Source: Gammaproteobacteria bacterium
Lineage (GTDB): Bacteria > Pseudomonadota > Gammaproteobacteria > Pseudomonadales > Pseudohongiellaceae
Direction of reading: 5' to 3'
Assembly: GCA_003451715.1 (NCBI GenBank)
Contig: DMJN01000200.1
Location: 1 to 15,717 of the forward strand
Length of the DNA: 15,717 nt
In this document: one piece after another, positions 5,570 through 13,624 of the stretch
Layout of the letters: each line of letters begins with the position of its first letter
Position numbering within the stretch: the stretch's first letter is position 1
Notes under the pieces: generated by a model
The model's input: the letters and a program-made list of their open reading frames with translations, nothing else
Database searches by the model: none
Told to the model about the DNA's origin: nothing
Translations under genes and position numbers: made by a program

Positions 5570-6775
5570 TTAATGCCCTCCTAAAATGCTTTCTTGTACT
5601 TTGGCTACTGTGATATTGCCGCTCAGAAACTGGCAAATGATTTTTAGATCTACGTGCTCCATGATGGTTGGGTTGAGGGAGCGGTGCATGTAGTGCGAGG
5701 CAAGACATTGTGCAAGTACCTTCTTGGATTTCAATAATCTGGAGAAAGCCTTTAGTGTTTTAGTGAGTCGCTTTATATCACCTCGTTTCTGCCACCACTT
5801 CTTGAATCCGAATTCCTTGCGATAGGCAGACAACTTTTCTGAATGTCTTCGAAGACTGAAGAGTGACTCCACGAGTGCTGGATGTTCGAACCAGTTGAAT
5901 GATTCCGTTAGTATTGTCTTCGTATCCTCTGCCTGGCCAAGGAACGGTTGGGCCAGGAAAAGACCGCCCAGTTCATCATGAATTTCGGTGATTACAGTTC
6001 TTTGCTCATCTTCATTTCTCAGTGGCGGGATTTCAAGCTCCCTAATACGTTTGCTAAACAGAGATTCAACTTTTTTATTCAAATCGATAAAATCGATATC
6101 TTCCCCACTCCAACTCCACATGCTGTACTCGTTCAGTAATAGTGGAAGCGCACTGAGTTCAGATGTGTATAGCAGCGGGTTGATCAGGGCATCGGCTGCA
6201 AATTTGTAATCTTCGCCAAGAAACTGATCACGGATGACGCTCAGCTGTCTCTCTTCAACTCGCTGCAGCTGACTGAAAATCTGCTTGTTTACATTATAGA
6301 GAATGGCGTCGTAATTTTTCTTCAACCAGAACATGCGTTGGTCTGTTGCAAGGGCTTCTGAAGATCCCCTATTACGGTTCTCGGACAGCCGAGATTTTAC
6401 TTTTCTGATTTCATTATCGAGTTGATTACGAACGAACTGGAGAATATATTTTGTCGTAGCAAATTGTAGAAAACAGATTGCGTCTGAATTCAGATCGGTT
6501 TTGACTCGGTGAATCAGGACAGTCATCAGATCAAGGTAACTGCTGCGTAGTTTTTCAAACAGCTCGGAATTATCCCAGTTTTTGGGTTTGGGAACGGAAA
6601 CCTGTGATATGAGTAAAGTTGCCAGTTTCTTTACATTTGAAGAAAATTTCTTACTGAGCCGGATATCGATGTGGTAGTTGTCGATGCCCCTGGACAGCGA
6701 ATCGATCGAAAGCTGTATCGATCGGTCCTTGTCAACAATCTCAAATATGTTATGAATTTGTTCTGCTGAGTTCAT
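5570..6775 (-). CDS. Uncharacterised protein, probably the N-terminal half of a split cyclase gene
   Basis: From ATG 6775 the protein has 401 residues. An in-frame TTG at 6811 would add 12. I recognise no family. It is soluble, largely helical by composition, with many Leu, Arg and Lys, and it has no signal peptide or membrane segment. Charged helical stretches with coiled-coil character occur around residues 130-200 and 330-370. It ends GGA GGG CAT TAA, and the same frame continues open for 28 codons into the cyclase domain. The N-terminal part may be a regulatory or sensor domain of a cytosolic cyclase of about 770 residues. Neither start has a clear RBS. An AGGAGG occurs at the extreme 3' end but is explained as two Gly codons and serves no start at proper spacing in the cyclase frame. 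Confidence 0.6.
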   Translation of the reverse strand: MNSAEQIHNIFEIVDKDRSIQLSIDSLSRGIDNYHIDIRLSKKFSSNVKKLATLLISQVSVPKPKNWDNSELFEKLRSSYLDLMTVLIHRVKTDLNSDAICFLQFATTKYILQFVRNQLDNEIRKVKSRLSENRNRGSSEALATDQRMFWLKKNYDAILYNVNKQIFSQLQRVEERQLSVIRDQFLGEDYKFAADALINPLLYTSELSALPLLLNEYSMWSWSGEDIDFIDLNKKVESLFSKRIRELEIPPLRNEDEQRTVITEIHDELGGLFLAQPFLGQAEDTKTILTESFNWFEHPALVESLFSLRRHSEKLSAYRKEFGFKKWWQKRGDIKRLTKTLKAFSRLLKSKKVLAQCLASHYMHRSLNPTIMEHVDLKIICQFLSGNITVAKVQESILGGH

Positions 6776-6933
6776 ACTGCTTATACTTTTAGCCGGTGGT
6801 GCGTTAGGCAATTTTAGAGGCTAATCCATGCCTGAGTATTTTGAAATAGAACGTAAGATACTAGAAAAAAGTTAAGGATTTGTGAAATGAAACACATTAC
6901 ATAGAATGTACTGAAATATCAGCGATTTGAAGT

Positions 6934-6985
6934 AAAAAAATCAGAATACTGTTGCTCAGAGGAGCAATACCCATAATTTGGGGTA
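6934..6985 (-). terminator. Tandem hairpins, possible weak terminator or attenuator
   Basis: On the minus strand, between the SRPBCC gene and the cyclase-type gene, TACCC/GGGTA (6985-6968) is followed at once by TTGCTC-CTCT-GAGCAA (6967-6952). After an 11-base gap comes a run of seven T (6940-6934). The T-run is too far from the hairpin base for a textbook terminator. It may reduce read-through from the SRPBCC gene. Confidence 0.3.
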
Positions 6986-7025
6986 ATTAGCTGAACAAAC
7001 ACAAGATATGGTAGGGAAGAGCAAA

Positions 7026-7508
7026 CTAGGTGGGGTGGAACTGCACGTGAAGGGCGAAGCATTCCAATAGACGACTGGCTCGTCGTTTTTCTAGTGAAGT
7101 CCGTAAAAATCCCAACCAGCTGCCCAGGCCGTTGAACTCAAATTCCATCTCAAGCCGTACTTCCGCATGCCGGGTATCGTCCGTACCAATAACTGTGATG
7201 CTGTAGCCGATGCGCTTGCTACGCGTGGTAAAGACCAAATCCAGACGCTTAGACGGATCCCAGTGAGCGATCCTGCACTCAAGCTGACTCAGCTTTCCCC
7301 GCACCAGGAGTATGCTGCCACGCCCCACTACACCGGCATCCTGACGCTCGACCTTTGTTACACCAGGCATCCAGCTATTCCAGTTCTCGAAGTCAACGAG
7401 CTGGGCCCAGATTGCATGAACCGATCCTTCCAGCGGTCCAATGAAGCGGGAGACGATGCCTGGAGGGGTAATGCGCGTTGAGAGATTGTAAAAACGTGTG
7501 TTAGTCAT
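7026..7508 (-). CDS. SRPBCC (START/Bet v1-like) family protein
   Basis: This protein has 160 residues. The pattern EGSVHAIWAQLVDFENWNSW, then MPGVTKVE, then RLDLVFTTRSKRIGYSITV matches the polyketide-cyclase/dehydrase branch of the SRPBCC superfamily: an N-terminal helix with 'V...VWA...DF..W..W.P' followed by an antiparallel sheet and a C-terminal helix (about residues 135-155). Such proteins bind hydrophobic ligands. The ligand here cannot be told. It is cytosolic, with no signal peptide. ATG 7508 has no clear RBS. A perfect 7-bp inverted repeat (GGCAAGC/GCTTGCC, 7527-7556) sits just upstream and could be an operator or a leader hairpin. It is transcribed away from the small membrane-protein gene at 7767. 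Confidence 0.75.
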   Translation of the reverse strand: MTNTRFYNLSTRITPPGIVSRFIGPLEGSVHAIWAQLVDFENWNSWMPGVTKVERQDAGVVGRGSILLVRGKLSQLECRIAHWDPSKRLDLVFTTRSKRIGYSITVIGTDDTRHAEVRLEMEFEFNGLGSWLGFLRTSLEKRRASRLLECFALHVQFHPT

Positions 7509-7766
7509 TGTGTCGGCTGTTGTTTGGGCAAGCGGATTTCAGGTACTTTGCTTGCCATTGCCAGTGATGCGTCACAAACTGGTCCAATTCACCACTGATG
7601 CTGGATAGTTCCCAAGTCCAGGATAGTCTCGAATTGTAAGGCGCTGATAACACAAAGGAAAATATCTGGCTCACATTTTGCGTATTTTACTGAAATCAAA
7701 AGAGCAGCAGAAAGTCTCTAAAAACGTGGATAGGTACCAGTCAATGGCAGTGAAAGGAGAATAACG

Positions 7767-8012
7767 ATGGATGACATGACATCAGTTCTAATAGTCGCAA
7801 TAGTCTTTGCATTCGTAAGCTTCAGTGTCTACCTCAAGTATCGAACTGAGCGTTTTCGCCATGGGGTGGACGATCTGGAATCAAACCTGCAACGCGAAAA
7901 CCAGCAGCTCAGAACGAAGACTGAAGACCTGAAAAAGCGTATCGAGGTCCTGGAATCTATCGTGACCACCAGGGACTTCCAATTGAAACAGGAAATAGAT
8001 TCCTTACGCTAA
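7767..8012 (+). CDS. Small membrane protein with coiled coil, PspB-like
   Basis: This protein has 81 residues and a good RBS (AAGGAG, seven bases before ATG). One transmembrane segment spans about residues 5-24 and is followed by a basic stretch (KYRTERFR), so the C-terminal part is probably cytosolic. Residues 33-78 form a continuous coiled coil. The end of it, LKKRIEVLESIVTTRD, resembles the C-terminal helix of PspB ('...RIQALESILD...'), the inner-membrane partner of PspC in the phage-shock response. No pspA, pspC or pspF is nearby, so the likeness may only reflect a shared coiled-coil motif. It sits 114 bases upstream of a Tat-exported molybdoenzyme on the same strand, but a shared role is not shown. 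Confidence 0.65.
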   Translation: MDDMTSVLIVAIVFAFVSFSVYLKYRTERFRHGVDDLESNLQRENQQLRTKTEDLKKRIEVLESIVTTRDFQLKQEIDSLR

Positions 8013-8126
8013 CAATGTGGCTACTCCGTATGATATGGTTGAATGAAATCCTGTCCATTCACTAACTGCTGGTACGGCTTCGACTAACAGGGCCGGCAAG
8101 GCGAGCAAGATTGAAGAGAGATCACG

Positions 8127-9293
8127 ATGAACCCTGAAGACAAAGGTAGAAGAAAAATTATTAAAGGTGCGCTGGGTACTGGAGTCCTGGCTGCCGGCGC
8201 CGCAACCGCACCCAACCTCCTTTTTCCAGCTCTGGCACAGGGAGAGAGATTGGTCCCGTTCACCGATCCACAGTCAGAGGCCTTTCAGTGGAATCCGATT
8301 CAGCCAAATACTACTCATTGGCAGGATACGCGGAGGATCACCAGCTATTTTACTGATAATGATGATTTCTATCTGGTGCAACACTATGGCCAGCCTGAGA
8401 TAGACAATGACTCCTGGCGTTTGAAAGTCACCGGCATGGTAGATAACGAGCTCGAGTTTTCACTGCAAGAGCTCATGGGTAGAAACATCATCGAGCAGCA
8501 AGTTGGCTTTGAGTGTGGTGGAAGTGGCCAGCGTCTGCTGCACGGACTGATGGGTAATGCAAACTGGCGCGGAGTTGCCCTGAACAACATCCTCGAAGAG
8601 GCAGGGATTCAGGAAGGTGCCAAAGAAATTGTATTTTTCGGTACGGATATTTCCACAGAAGAAATTCGTGGCCGAGAAGTCGAAAAAGCGTTTGCCCGCA
8701 GCCTGTCGATTAATGATGCTATGCGCCCTGAGAACATGCTGGCATTTGAGATGAATGGCGAACCACTGCCACATTATCACGGTAAACCAGTGCGCTTGCT
8801 GGTGCCAGGCTGGTACGGAGTTGCAAATGTAAAATGGCTTACTCAGATCCACATACAAAACACCCGTTATATGGGAAGATTCATGGGCCGTGACTATGTA
8901 ACGCTGAAGAGGACTGACGTAGGGGGTAACGAGCGCTGGGTTGAGAATTCAGTTACTGCGATGAACCTCAAGTCTGCGATCGTGCGCGTGGTCGAATCCG
9001 GGGGACAATATCGAGTCCAGGGATTTGTTCTGAATGATGGAACTCCTCTGGAGAGTGTCGAAGTTAAAATTGACGATGGCCCATGGGAACGGGCGCAAAT
9101 GAATCCGCGTAATACCAAGTACTCATGGAAGCTGTTCAGTTATAACTGGGATAATCCGAGCTCTGGGGAACATACTCTTGTGTCGCGGGTCACCGATGTA
9201 AATGGAAATGTACAACCTACCCAAGACCAGCTACCTGAAAAGGTTAGCTTCTGGGAAGATTTTGGACAGTTTGAAAGGAAAGTGCGTATCTAG
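8127..9293 (+). CDS. Sulfite-oxidase-family molybdopterin enzyme, Tat-exported
   Basis: This protein has 388 residues. The N-terminus has a twin-arginine signal, GRRKIIKGALGTGVLAAG, with Arg8-Arg9 before a long hydrophobic segment and a likely cleavage near ALAQ (about 35-38), so it is exported folded with its cofactor. The molybdopterin domain follows: VGFECGGSGQR carries the expected Mo-ligand Cys130, and NGEPLPHYHGKPVRLLVPGWYG (about 211-232) is the family signature. The C-terminal part from about residue 275 is the Mo-cofactor dimerisation domain, ending in FWEDFGQFERKVRI. This is the SorA/SoxC-type layout, so a periplasmic sulfite dehydrogenase is likely, although related enzymes act on other substrates. 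No cytochrome subunit (SorB or SoxD) follows, so its electron acceptor is not encoded next to it. An AGAGAG RBS precedes the ATG. Confidence 0.85.
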   Translation: MNPEDKGRRKIIKGALGTGVLAAGAATAPNLLFPALAQGERLVPFTDPQSEAFQWNPIQPNTTHWQDTRRITSYFTDNDDFYLVQHYGQPEIDNDSWRLKVTGMVDNELEFSLQELMGRNIIEQQVGFECGGSGQRLLHGLMGNANWRGVALNNILEEAGIQEGAKEIVFFGTDISTEEIRGREVEKAFARSLSINDAMRPENMLAFEMNGEPLPHYHGKPVRLLVPGWYGVANVKWLTQIHIQNTRYMGRFMGRDYVTLKRTDVGGNERWVENSVTAMNLKSAIVRVVESGGQYRVQGFVLNDGTPLESVEVKIDDGPWERAQMNPRNTKYSWKLFSYNWDNPSSGEHTLVSRVTDVNGNVQPTQDQLPEKVSFWEDFGQFERKVRI

Positions 9294-9409
9294 TCGCTGC
9301 AACTTTTTGTACAAGGGGATTTGCTCATTCGCAATATGCAGCCTAGCAGCCTGTTTAGGGTTGATAGGAAAGAGTTCATAGAAATTGGCATAATCCCCTA
9401 GTATTCTGG

Positions 9410-9425
9410 GTCTGTGTCCACAGAC
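9410..9425. repeat. 16-bp perfect palindrome over the polB start codon
   Basis: GTCTGTG (9410-9416), TC, CACAGAC (9419-9425). The GTG start codon 9414-9416 is part of the left arm. It contains CTGT and ACAG half-sites like a LexA box, but they are only four bases apart instead of eight, so it is not a standard SOS box. It could be an operator or, in RNA, a hairpin that covers the start. Confidence 0.6.
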
Positions 9426-11795
9426 TCAACAGAAAACCCTACCCTTAGTGGTTTCATTCTCACCCGGCAATGGATCGAGTCAAGCGATGGTCTCGAACTC
9501 ATCTTCTGGTTTGCTTCAGATTCCGGCCCTCTGAGAGTTCAGCTGGCGGGGCAGGAAGCGGTTTGCTTCTACCCGACAGCACAGCAGACCCAGGTCTGCA
9601 ATACGCTGGCAAGGCATGGCAACTGGAGGACTGCGCCAACTGGGCTGAAGAGTTTCAGCAAGCAATCCATGTCTGCGCTCTATTTTCGAAGCCAGCGCCA
9701 GCTCTTCGATAGTCGAGATAAGCTGCGTGGCCAGAAAGTCCAGCTTGTAGAGTCCGACATCAAGCCCACCGATCGCTATCTGATGGAACGGTTTATTACG
9801 GGCGGTGCTTGTATTTCCGGTGAGATAGAAGAAGCAGGTTCTTTTCGCGACATTCACAATGCACGGCTTACTTCTGAAAAGTATCACCCTCGGCTCAAGT
9901 CAGTTTCAATCGATATTGAAACGAATTTTTCAGCCGACACGCTTTACTCAATTGCCCTCTACTCTGAATCAGAGTCCACTGTGCTCATGGTGGGCACGGA
10001 TCCAGACTGTAATACCAGCTTCGACAATGACAGCCTCTCACTGCGCTACTTCGCGGATGAAAGCCTATTGCTCACTGCGTTCGTAGACCAAATTCGTCTG
10101 CTCGATCCGGATGTTCTGATGGGGTGGAACGTTGTGAATTTTGACCTGCGTCGTTTACAGGAGTTCGCCAATCGAGCCGCCATCCCCTTGCAACTCGGCC
10201 GCAATCAGGAAACCATCATCTGGGGGCAGGCGAGAGAGAGCACTGATCGCTTCTACGCATTGCTCCCCGGGCGGGTTGTGCTTGATGGGATCGAATTGAT
10301 GCGTTCGGCGACTTATCAATTTGAAAATTTTTCATTAGAGTATGTTGCACGGCAATTGCTCAAGCGAGGCAAGCTGATCGATGATGTGGATCAGCGTGGT
10401 CAGGAAATCAGCGCACTATTTGAATCCAACAAACCAGCCTTGGCACGCTATAACCTGGAAGACTGTCGCCTGGTATGGGATATCTTCAACCGTGAGAACC
10501 TGATTGAATTTGCAATCGAACGTGTGCTGCTAACCGGATTGGAACTGGATCGATATGGCGGCTCGGTAGCGGCTATGGATTTTCTTTACCTGCCCCAACT
10601 CCACAGGAACGGTTATGTCGCACCAGCACTGGAGCAGTTAGAATCGACCAATATGAGTCCTGGTGGGTACGTCATGCAGTCGATTCCGGGGATTCATGAA
10701 AACGTAATCGTGTTGGATTTCAAGAGTCTGTACCCGAGCATAATTCGAAGCTTTCATGTCGACCCGCTGGCGCTGGTGGTGGGCCTCGAAGAAGATGATG
10801 CCATTGAAGGATACGATGGGGGGCGCTTTTCCCGGGAGCATTTCATTCTTCCATCCCTTATCGAGCGTCTTTGGGCTGCCCGCGACGAAGCCAAAGCCCG
10901 CAACGATGTCGTACTCTCCCGGGCCATCAAGATTATCATGAACTCTTTCTACGGTGTGCTCGGTATGCGGGGTTGTCGGTTTTTCGACTCTCGACTGGTA
11001 AGTTCGATTACCAGGCGAGGACACGAAATCATTATTGAGAGTAAAAAATTTATTGAGGCGCAGGGGTACCAGGTCATCTATGGTGATACGGACTCTGTGT
11101 TTGTATTGTTGGGATCGATAGACTCATCGTCTGCCGCCGTCATAGGAGCTGATCTGGCAGTAAAGCTCAATGAATGGTGGCGCGAAAGGCTCATGAAAGA
11201 ACACCGGGTAAGAAGTTTTCTAGAAATAGAATTTGAAACCCATTTCAGTAAGTTTCTAATGCCAACAGTCCGGGGTTCTGACACTGGCAGCAAGAAGCGC
11301 TATGCGGGTCTGGTGGGTCAGGATAAGGTTCTTTTCAAAGGACTGGAAACAGTACGCAGTGACTGGTCTCCTCTCGCGAGAGAATTTCAAAAAGTGCTAT
11401 ACAAGAATATTTTTCTTAATCTGCCTTACGAAGACTATGTCAAACAGGTAGTGGCGGATCTACAGGATGGAAAGTACGAACCAGAGCTGGTACTGCGAAA
11501 ACGCCTGCGGCGGAAATTGAAGGATTACGTTAAGAATGTTCCTCCTCATGTGCAGGCGGCTCGTAAGGCTGACGCGATTAGAGCCGAGCGTGGTCTACCA
11601 CGCCAGTATGAATCGGGTGGCTGGATTGAATATTTCATGACAGTCAGTGGTCCCGAGCCGAGGCAATACCGTCAATCGCCTATCGACTATGACTTCTATA
11701 TCGATAAACAATTGGCGCCGATAGCCGATTCCATACTAGTCTTTAAATCATCTTCCACTTCAGAAATATTGAACAAACAAATGGGGCTCTTTTAG
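9414..11795 (+). CDS. polB: DNA polymerase II (family B)
   Basis: This protein has 793 residues, close to E. coli Pol II (783). The 3'-5' exonuclease motifs are complete: SIDIET with D167 and E169, GWNVVNFD with D244, and YNLED with Y346 and D350. The polymerase motifs are complete too: DFKSLYPSI from D435, KIIMNSFYG from K506, and YGDTDS with D558 and D560. The C-terminus KQMGLF is a beta-clamp binding motif, as in E. coli Pol II. The enzyme makes DNA past replication blocks and helps restart forks, and in E. coli it is SOS-induced. GTG 9414 is the first start after an in-frame TAG (9399-9401). The family-conserved FILTRQW follows at residues 14-20, so this start is right or nearly so. The RBS is poor and a palindrome covers the start codon. 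I see no LexA box. The gene is probably cotranscribed with the gcvR-like gene 28 bases downstream. Confidence 0.95.
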   Translation: MSTDSTENPTLSGFILTRQWIESSDGLELIFWFASDSGPLRVQLAGQEAVCFYPTAQQTQVCNTLARHGNWRTAPTGLKSFSKQSMSALYFRSQRQLFDSRDKLRGQKVQLVESDIKPTDRYLMERFITGGACISGEIEEAGSFRDIHNARLTSEKYHPRLKSVSIDIETNFSADTLYSIALYSESESTVLMVGTDPDCNTSFDNDSLSLRYFADESLLLTAFVDQIRLLDPDVLMGWNVVNFDLRRLQEFANRAAIPLQLGRNQETIIWGQARESTDRFYALLPGRVVLDGIELMRSATYQFENFSLEYVARQLLKRGKLIDDVDQRGQEISALFESNKPALARYNLEDCRLVWDIFNRENLIEFAIERVLLTGLELDRYGGSVAAMDFLYLPQLHRNGYVAPALEQLESTNMSPGGYVMQSIPGIHENVIVLDFKSLYPSIIRSFHVDPLALVVGLEEDDAIEGYDGGRFSREHFILPSLIERLWAARDEAKARNDVVLSRAIKIIMNSFYGVLGMRGCRFFDSRLVSSITRRGHEIIIESKKFIEAQGYQVIYGDTDSVFVLLGSIDSSSAAVIGADLAVKLNEWWRERLMKEHRVRSFLEIEFETHFSKFLMPTVRGSDTGSKKRYAGLVGQDKVLFKGLETVRSDWSPLAREFQKVLYKNIFLNLPYEDYVKQVVADLQDGKYEPELVLRKRLRRKLKDYVKNVPPHVQAARKADAIRAERGLPRQYESGGWIEYFMTVSGPEPRQYRQSPIDYDFYIDKQLAPIADSILVFKSSSTSEILNKQMGLF

Positions 11796-11823
11796 GATCT
11801 CTCAGACTAATTTGAGGTAACCG

Positions 11824-12339
11824 ATGACTACTTATCTTGTACTGACAGCAATAGGCGATGATAAACCGGGACTCGTCGAATCCCTTGCTCAGACTATTGC
11901 CAATAACGCCGGCAACTGGCTGGAGAGCAACATGTCCCAGCTGGCTGGTAAGTTTGCAGGAGTACTGCGTGTCAGTGTTAATGACCAGGACGCCGACAGA
12001 CTGATAGGCGCTCTCGAAGAGTTGTCAGATCAGCTCACACTGGTTATCGAGAGGGTTGATATCGATGAGACTCAAAACACGGAACAAACTGTTGAATTGA
12101 ACCTGATCGGAAATGACAGGGCAGGTATCGTACAGGAGATTTCCCATGCCCTGGCGAAACTCTCGGTCAATGTAGAAAAGCTGGCATCGGAGCGTGCCCC
12201 GGCCCCCATGTCCGGTGATGCCCTGTTTAAAGCATCAGCGTTGTTGAAAGTACCCGAGGGATTGAACTTGGAAGATCTGCGCAGTGCACTGGAAGGGCTG
12301 GCGGATGATCTGATCGTGGAGCTTCGAGAGGGTTCTTAG
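11824..12339 (+). CDS. gcvR: GcvR-like protein with two ACT domains
   Basis: This protein has 171 residues and a GAGGT RBS before ATG. Two ACT domains are visible: residues about 3-75 with the ligand-loop motif IGDDKPGLVESLAQ, and about 88-165 with LIGNDRAGIVQEISH. This is the layout of GcvR, which in E. coli binds GcvA and represses the glycine cleavage operon gcvTHP when glycine is low. Many gammaproteobacteria carry such double-ACT proteins without a GcvA partner, so the regulatory target here is inferred. No gcvA or gcv gene is in the window. It lies 28 bases after polB and likely shares its transcript. Its stop codon overlaps that of the convergent imelysin gene (TAG and TAA within TTAG at 12336-12339). 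Confidence 0.75.
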   Translation: MTTYLVLTAIGDDKPGLVESLAQTIANNAGNWLESNMSQLAGKFAGVLRVSVNDQDADRLIGALEELSDQLTLVIERVDIDETQNTEQTVELNLIGNDRAGIVQEISHALAKLSVNVEKLASERAPAPMSGDALFKASALLKVPEGLNLEDLRSALEGLADDLIVELREGS

Positions 12340-13595
12340 ACCGGGTCATATAAACCAACTTTAATCTGTTCCAGATGATCGATCATGTTAGTGAGCAGGT
12401 TGATGCATTCGACAATTTCGAACTCTGCTCGCAGGCTGTCTCTGGTGTCTTCCGGGCTGCCCAGGGTGCTGTAGAGCAGCACCAGGCATTCCTTGCTGGC
12501 ATCAAAATTTTGATAGAAAAGCTCTTCGAAGTCAGAAGAAAGGCTGATCAAGATTGAATCCAGGCTCGAGCCCAGTGTCGCACCTGTATCGAGCAGCAAT
12601 TGCTCAACACTGGTTAACTGGGCAGAGACTGCATTCTGTGTTGAGTGACTGAAGGGCGATTGGATGCTATCGATGTATTCTTCATTCAGCAGGGGATACA
12701 AAGATCGAACCAGCATCTCTTCGGTTAGCATGCCAGTCATGGCCTCAATTAGAAGCGCAAGCAACTCGCTACTACCGAAACCACTCAATGAGTTGACAAA
12801 CCTGTCTCTACCGGTGAGCCAGAGCGTTCTGCTGGTAGAAAAATCGTCAATCAGTGATTGGGCATTCAGTAGTAAAAGTTGCCGACGACGATTATTGCTG
12901 AGTAGATCGAGTTCAAGACCTGACTCAGCCTGTGCCGGGGTTAAGCGAGTATCTGGCTGATAATCAGCAGCCGACCGCGGTGTAATCTGGTCCGGGTTTT
13001 CTCCCCATATAAGAAATTCAATGACGTGGAATCCCAGTGATACTTCTGACAGGCCAAATAGGCCGTGTTGTTCCTGTAAAGCCGGGATATTCAATGCAAC
13101 TGTGGTGTCTTGCACAATGCCGCTATCGGCAAATCCTGCAACATAATCGATATAACCCGGCAGAATTGGCCAGTGATTCATTCGATACCGTAGAGAAAAC
13201 AGGTTAAGAACTTCCGCTTCACTTAAAATCAGGTCGGCGAAGTAACGATGTAATGTAGTTAGCTCATAAGCACTATGTGACAGGAGCCAGGCACTGCGTA
13301 CATTGTTCATGCTGGTCGTTGAAGGCTCTTCCAGGAAAGCCAGTATCTCGGATTGTAACGAGTCAAGATTATCTGCAACGGCGTCGTAGTCCGTTTCCAT
13401 CTGTTGCAGGTAGGCTCGCATCACACCCTGGATTGGCTCAATCAATCCTGGATCAACACTTGCTAAGCGGGCAGCGTTAACAGAAATAGCAGGGGGAGAT
13501 TGCTGATCCAGGGGCTCATTTTCACTGCCGCAAGCACTGAGCACGGCGACTGCCAGCAAGGGTACAGCAAGAACTAATCGAAAATCAGGAGCCAT
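12336..13595 (-). CDS. Imelysin-family lipoprotein (IrpA/peptidase M75-like)
   Basis: This protein has 419 residues. Residues 1-21 are a lipoprotein signal with the lipobox VLSAC (Cys22), so it is likely anchored in the outer membrane facing the periplasm. The imelysin signature is seen as GFHVIEFLIWGE, with H190 and E193 of the GxHxxE motif, preceded by the helical block NNVRSAWLLSHSAYE (about 97-111). The imelysin fold is two helical bundles. Family members such as IrpA and EfeO/EfeM relatives are linked to iron uptake, and peptidase activity is doubtful. No iron-transport gene and no clear Fur box is adjacent. An AAGG RBS precedes ATG 13595. The HAD-family gene ends 29 bases upstream on the same strand, so the two are probably cotranscribed. 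Confidence 0.85.
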   Translation of the reverse strand: MAPDFRLVLAVPLLAVAVLSACGSENEPLDQQSPPAISVNAARLASVDPGLIEPIQGVMRAYLQQMETDYDAVADNLDSLQSEILAFLEEPSTTSMNNVRSAWLLSHSAYELTTLHRYFADLILSEAEVLNLFSLRYRMNHWPILPGYIDYVAGFADSGIVQDTTVALNIPALQEQHGLFGLSEVSLGFHVIEFLIWGENPDQITPRSAADYQPDTRLTPAQAESGLELDLLSNNRRRQLLLLNAQSLIDDFSTSRTLWLTGRDRFVNSLSGFGSSELLALLIEAMTGMLTEEMLVRSLYPLLNEEYIDSIQSPFSHSTQNAVSAQLTSVEQLLLDTGATLGSSLDSILISLSSDFEELFYQNFDASKECLVLLYSTLGSPEDTRDSLRAEFEIVECINLLTNMIDHLEQIKVGLYDPV

Positions 13596-13624
13596 AAAGG
13601 ACCTTTTTGTTCAATCCGCCAGTT

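Noticed and set aside
5566..5580. AGGAGG at the end of the N-terminal cyclase half as an RBS for the second half
   Set aside because: It encodes Gly-Gly codons, and no start codon in the cyclase frame lies within 5-12 bases of it.
8460..8858. 132-codon minus-strand frame inside the molybdoenzyme gene
   Set aside because: It is antisense to the conserved Mo-binding part of a clear gene and has no family features.
9412..9423. LexA/SOS box at the polB start
   Set aside because: CTGT and ACAG are separated by four bases, whereas gammaproteobacterial LexA boxes have eight.
10638..11024. 128-codon minus-strand frame inside polB
   Set aside because: It is antisense to the polymerase motifs and is a shadow frame.
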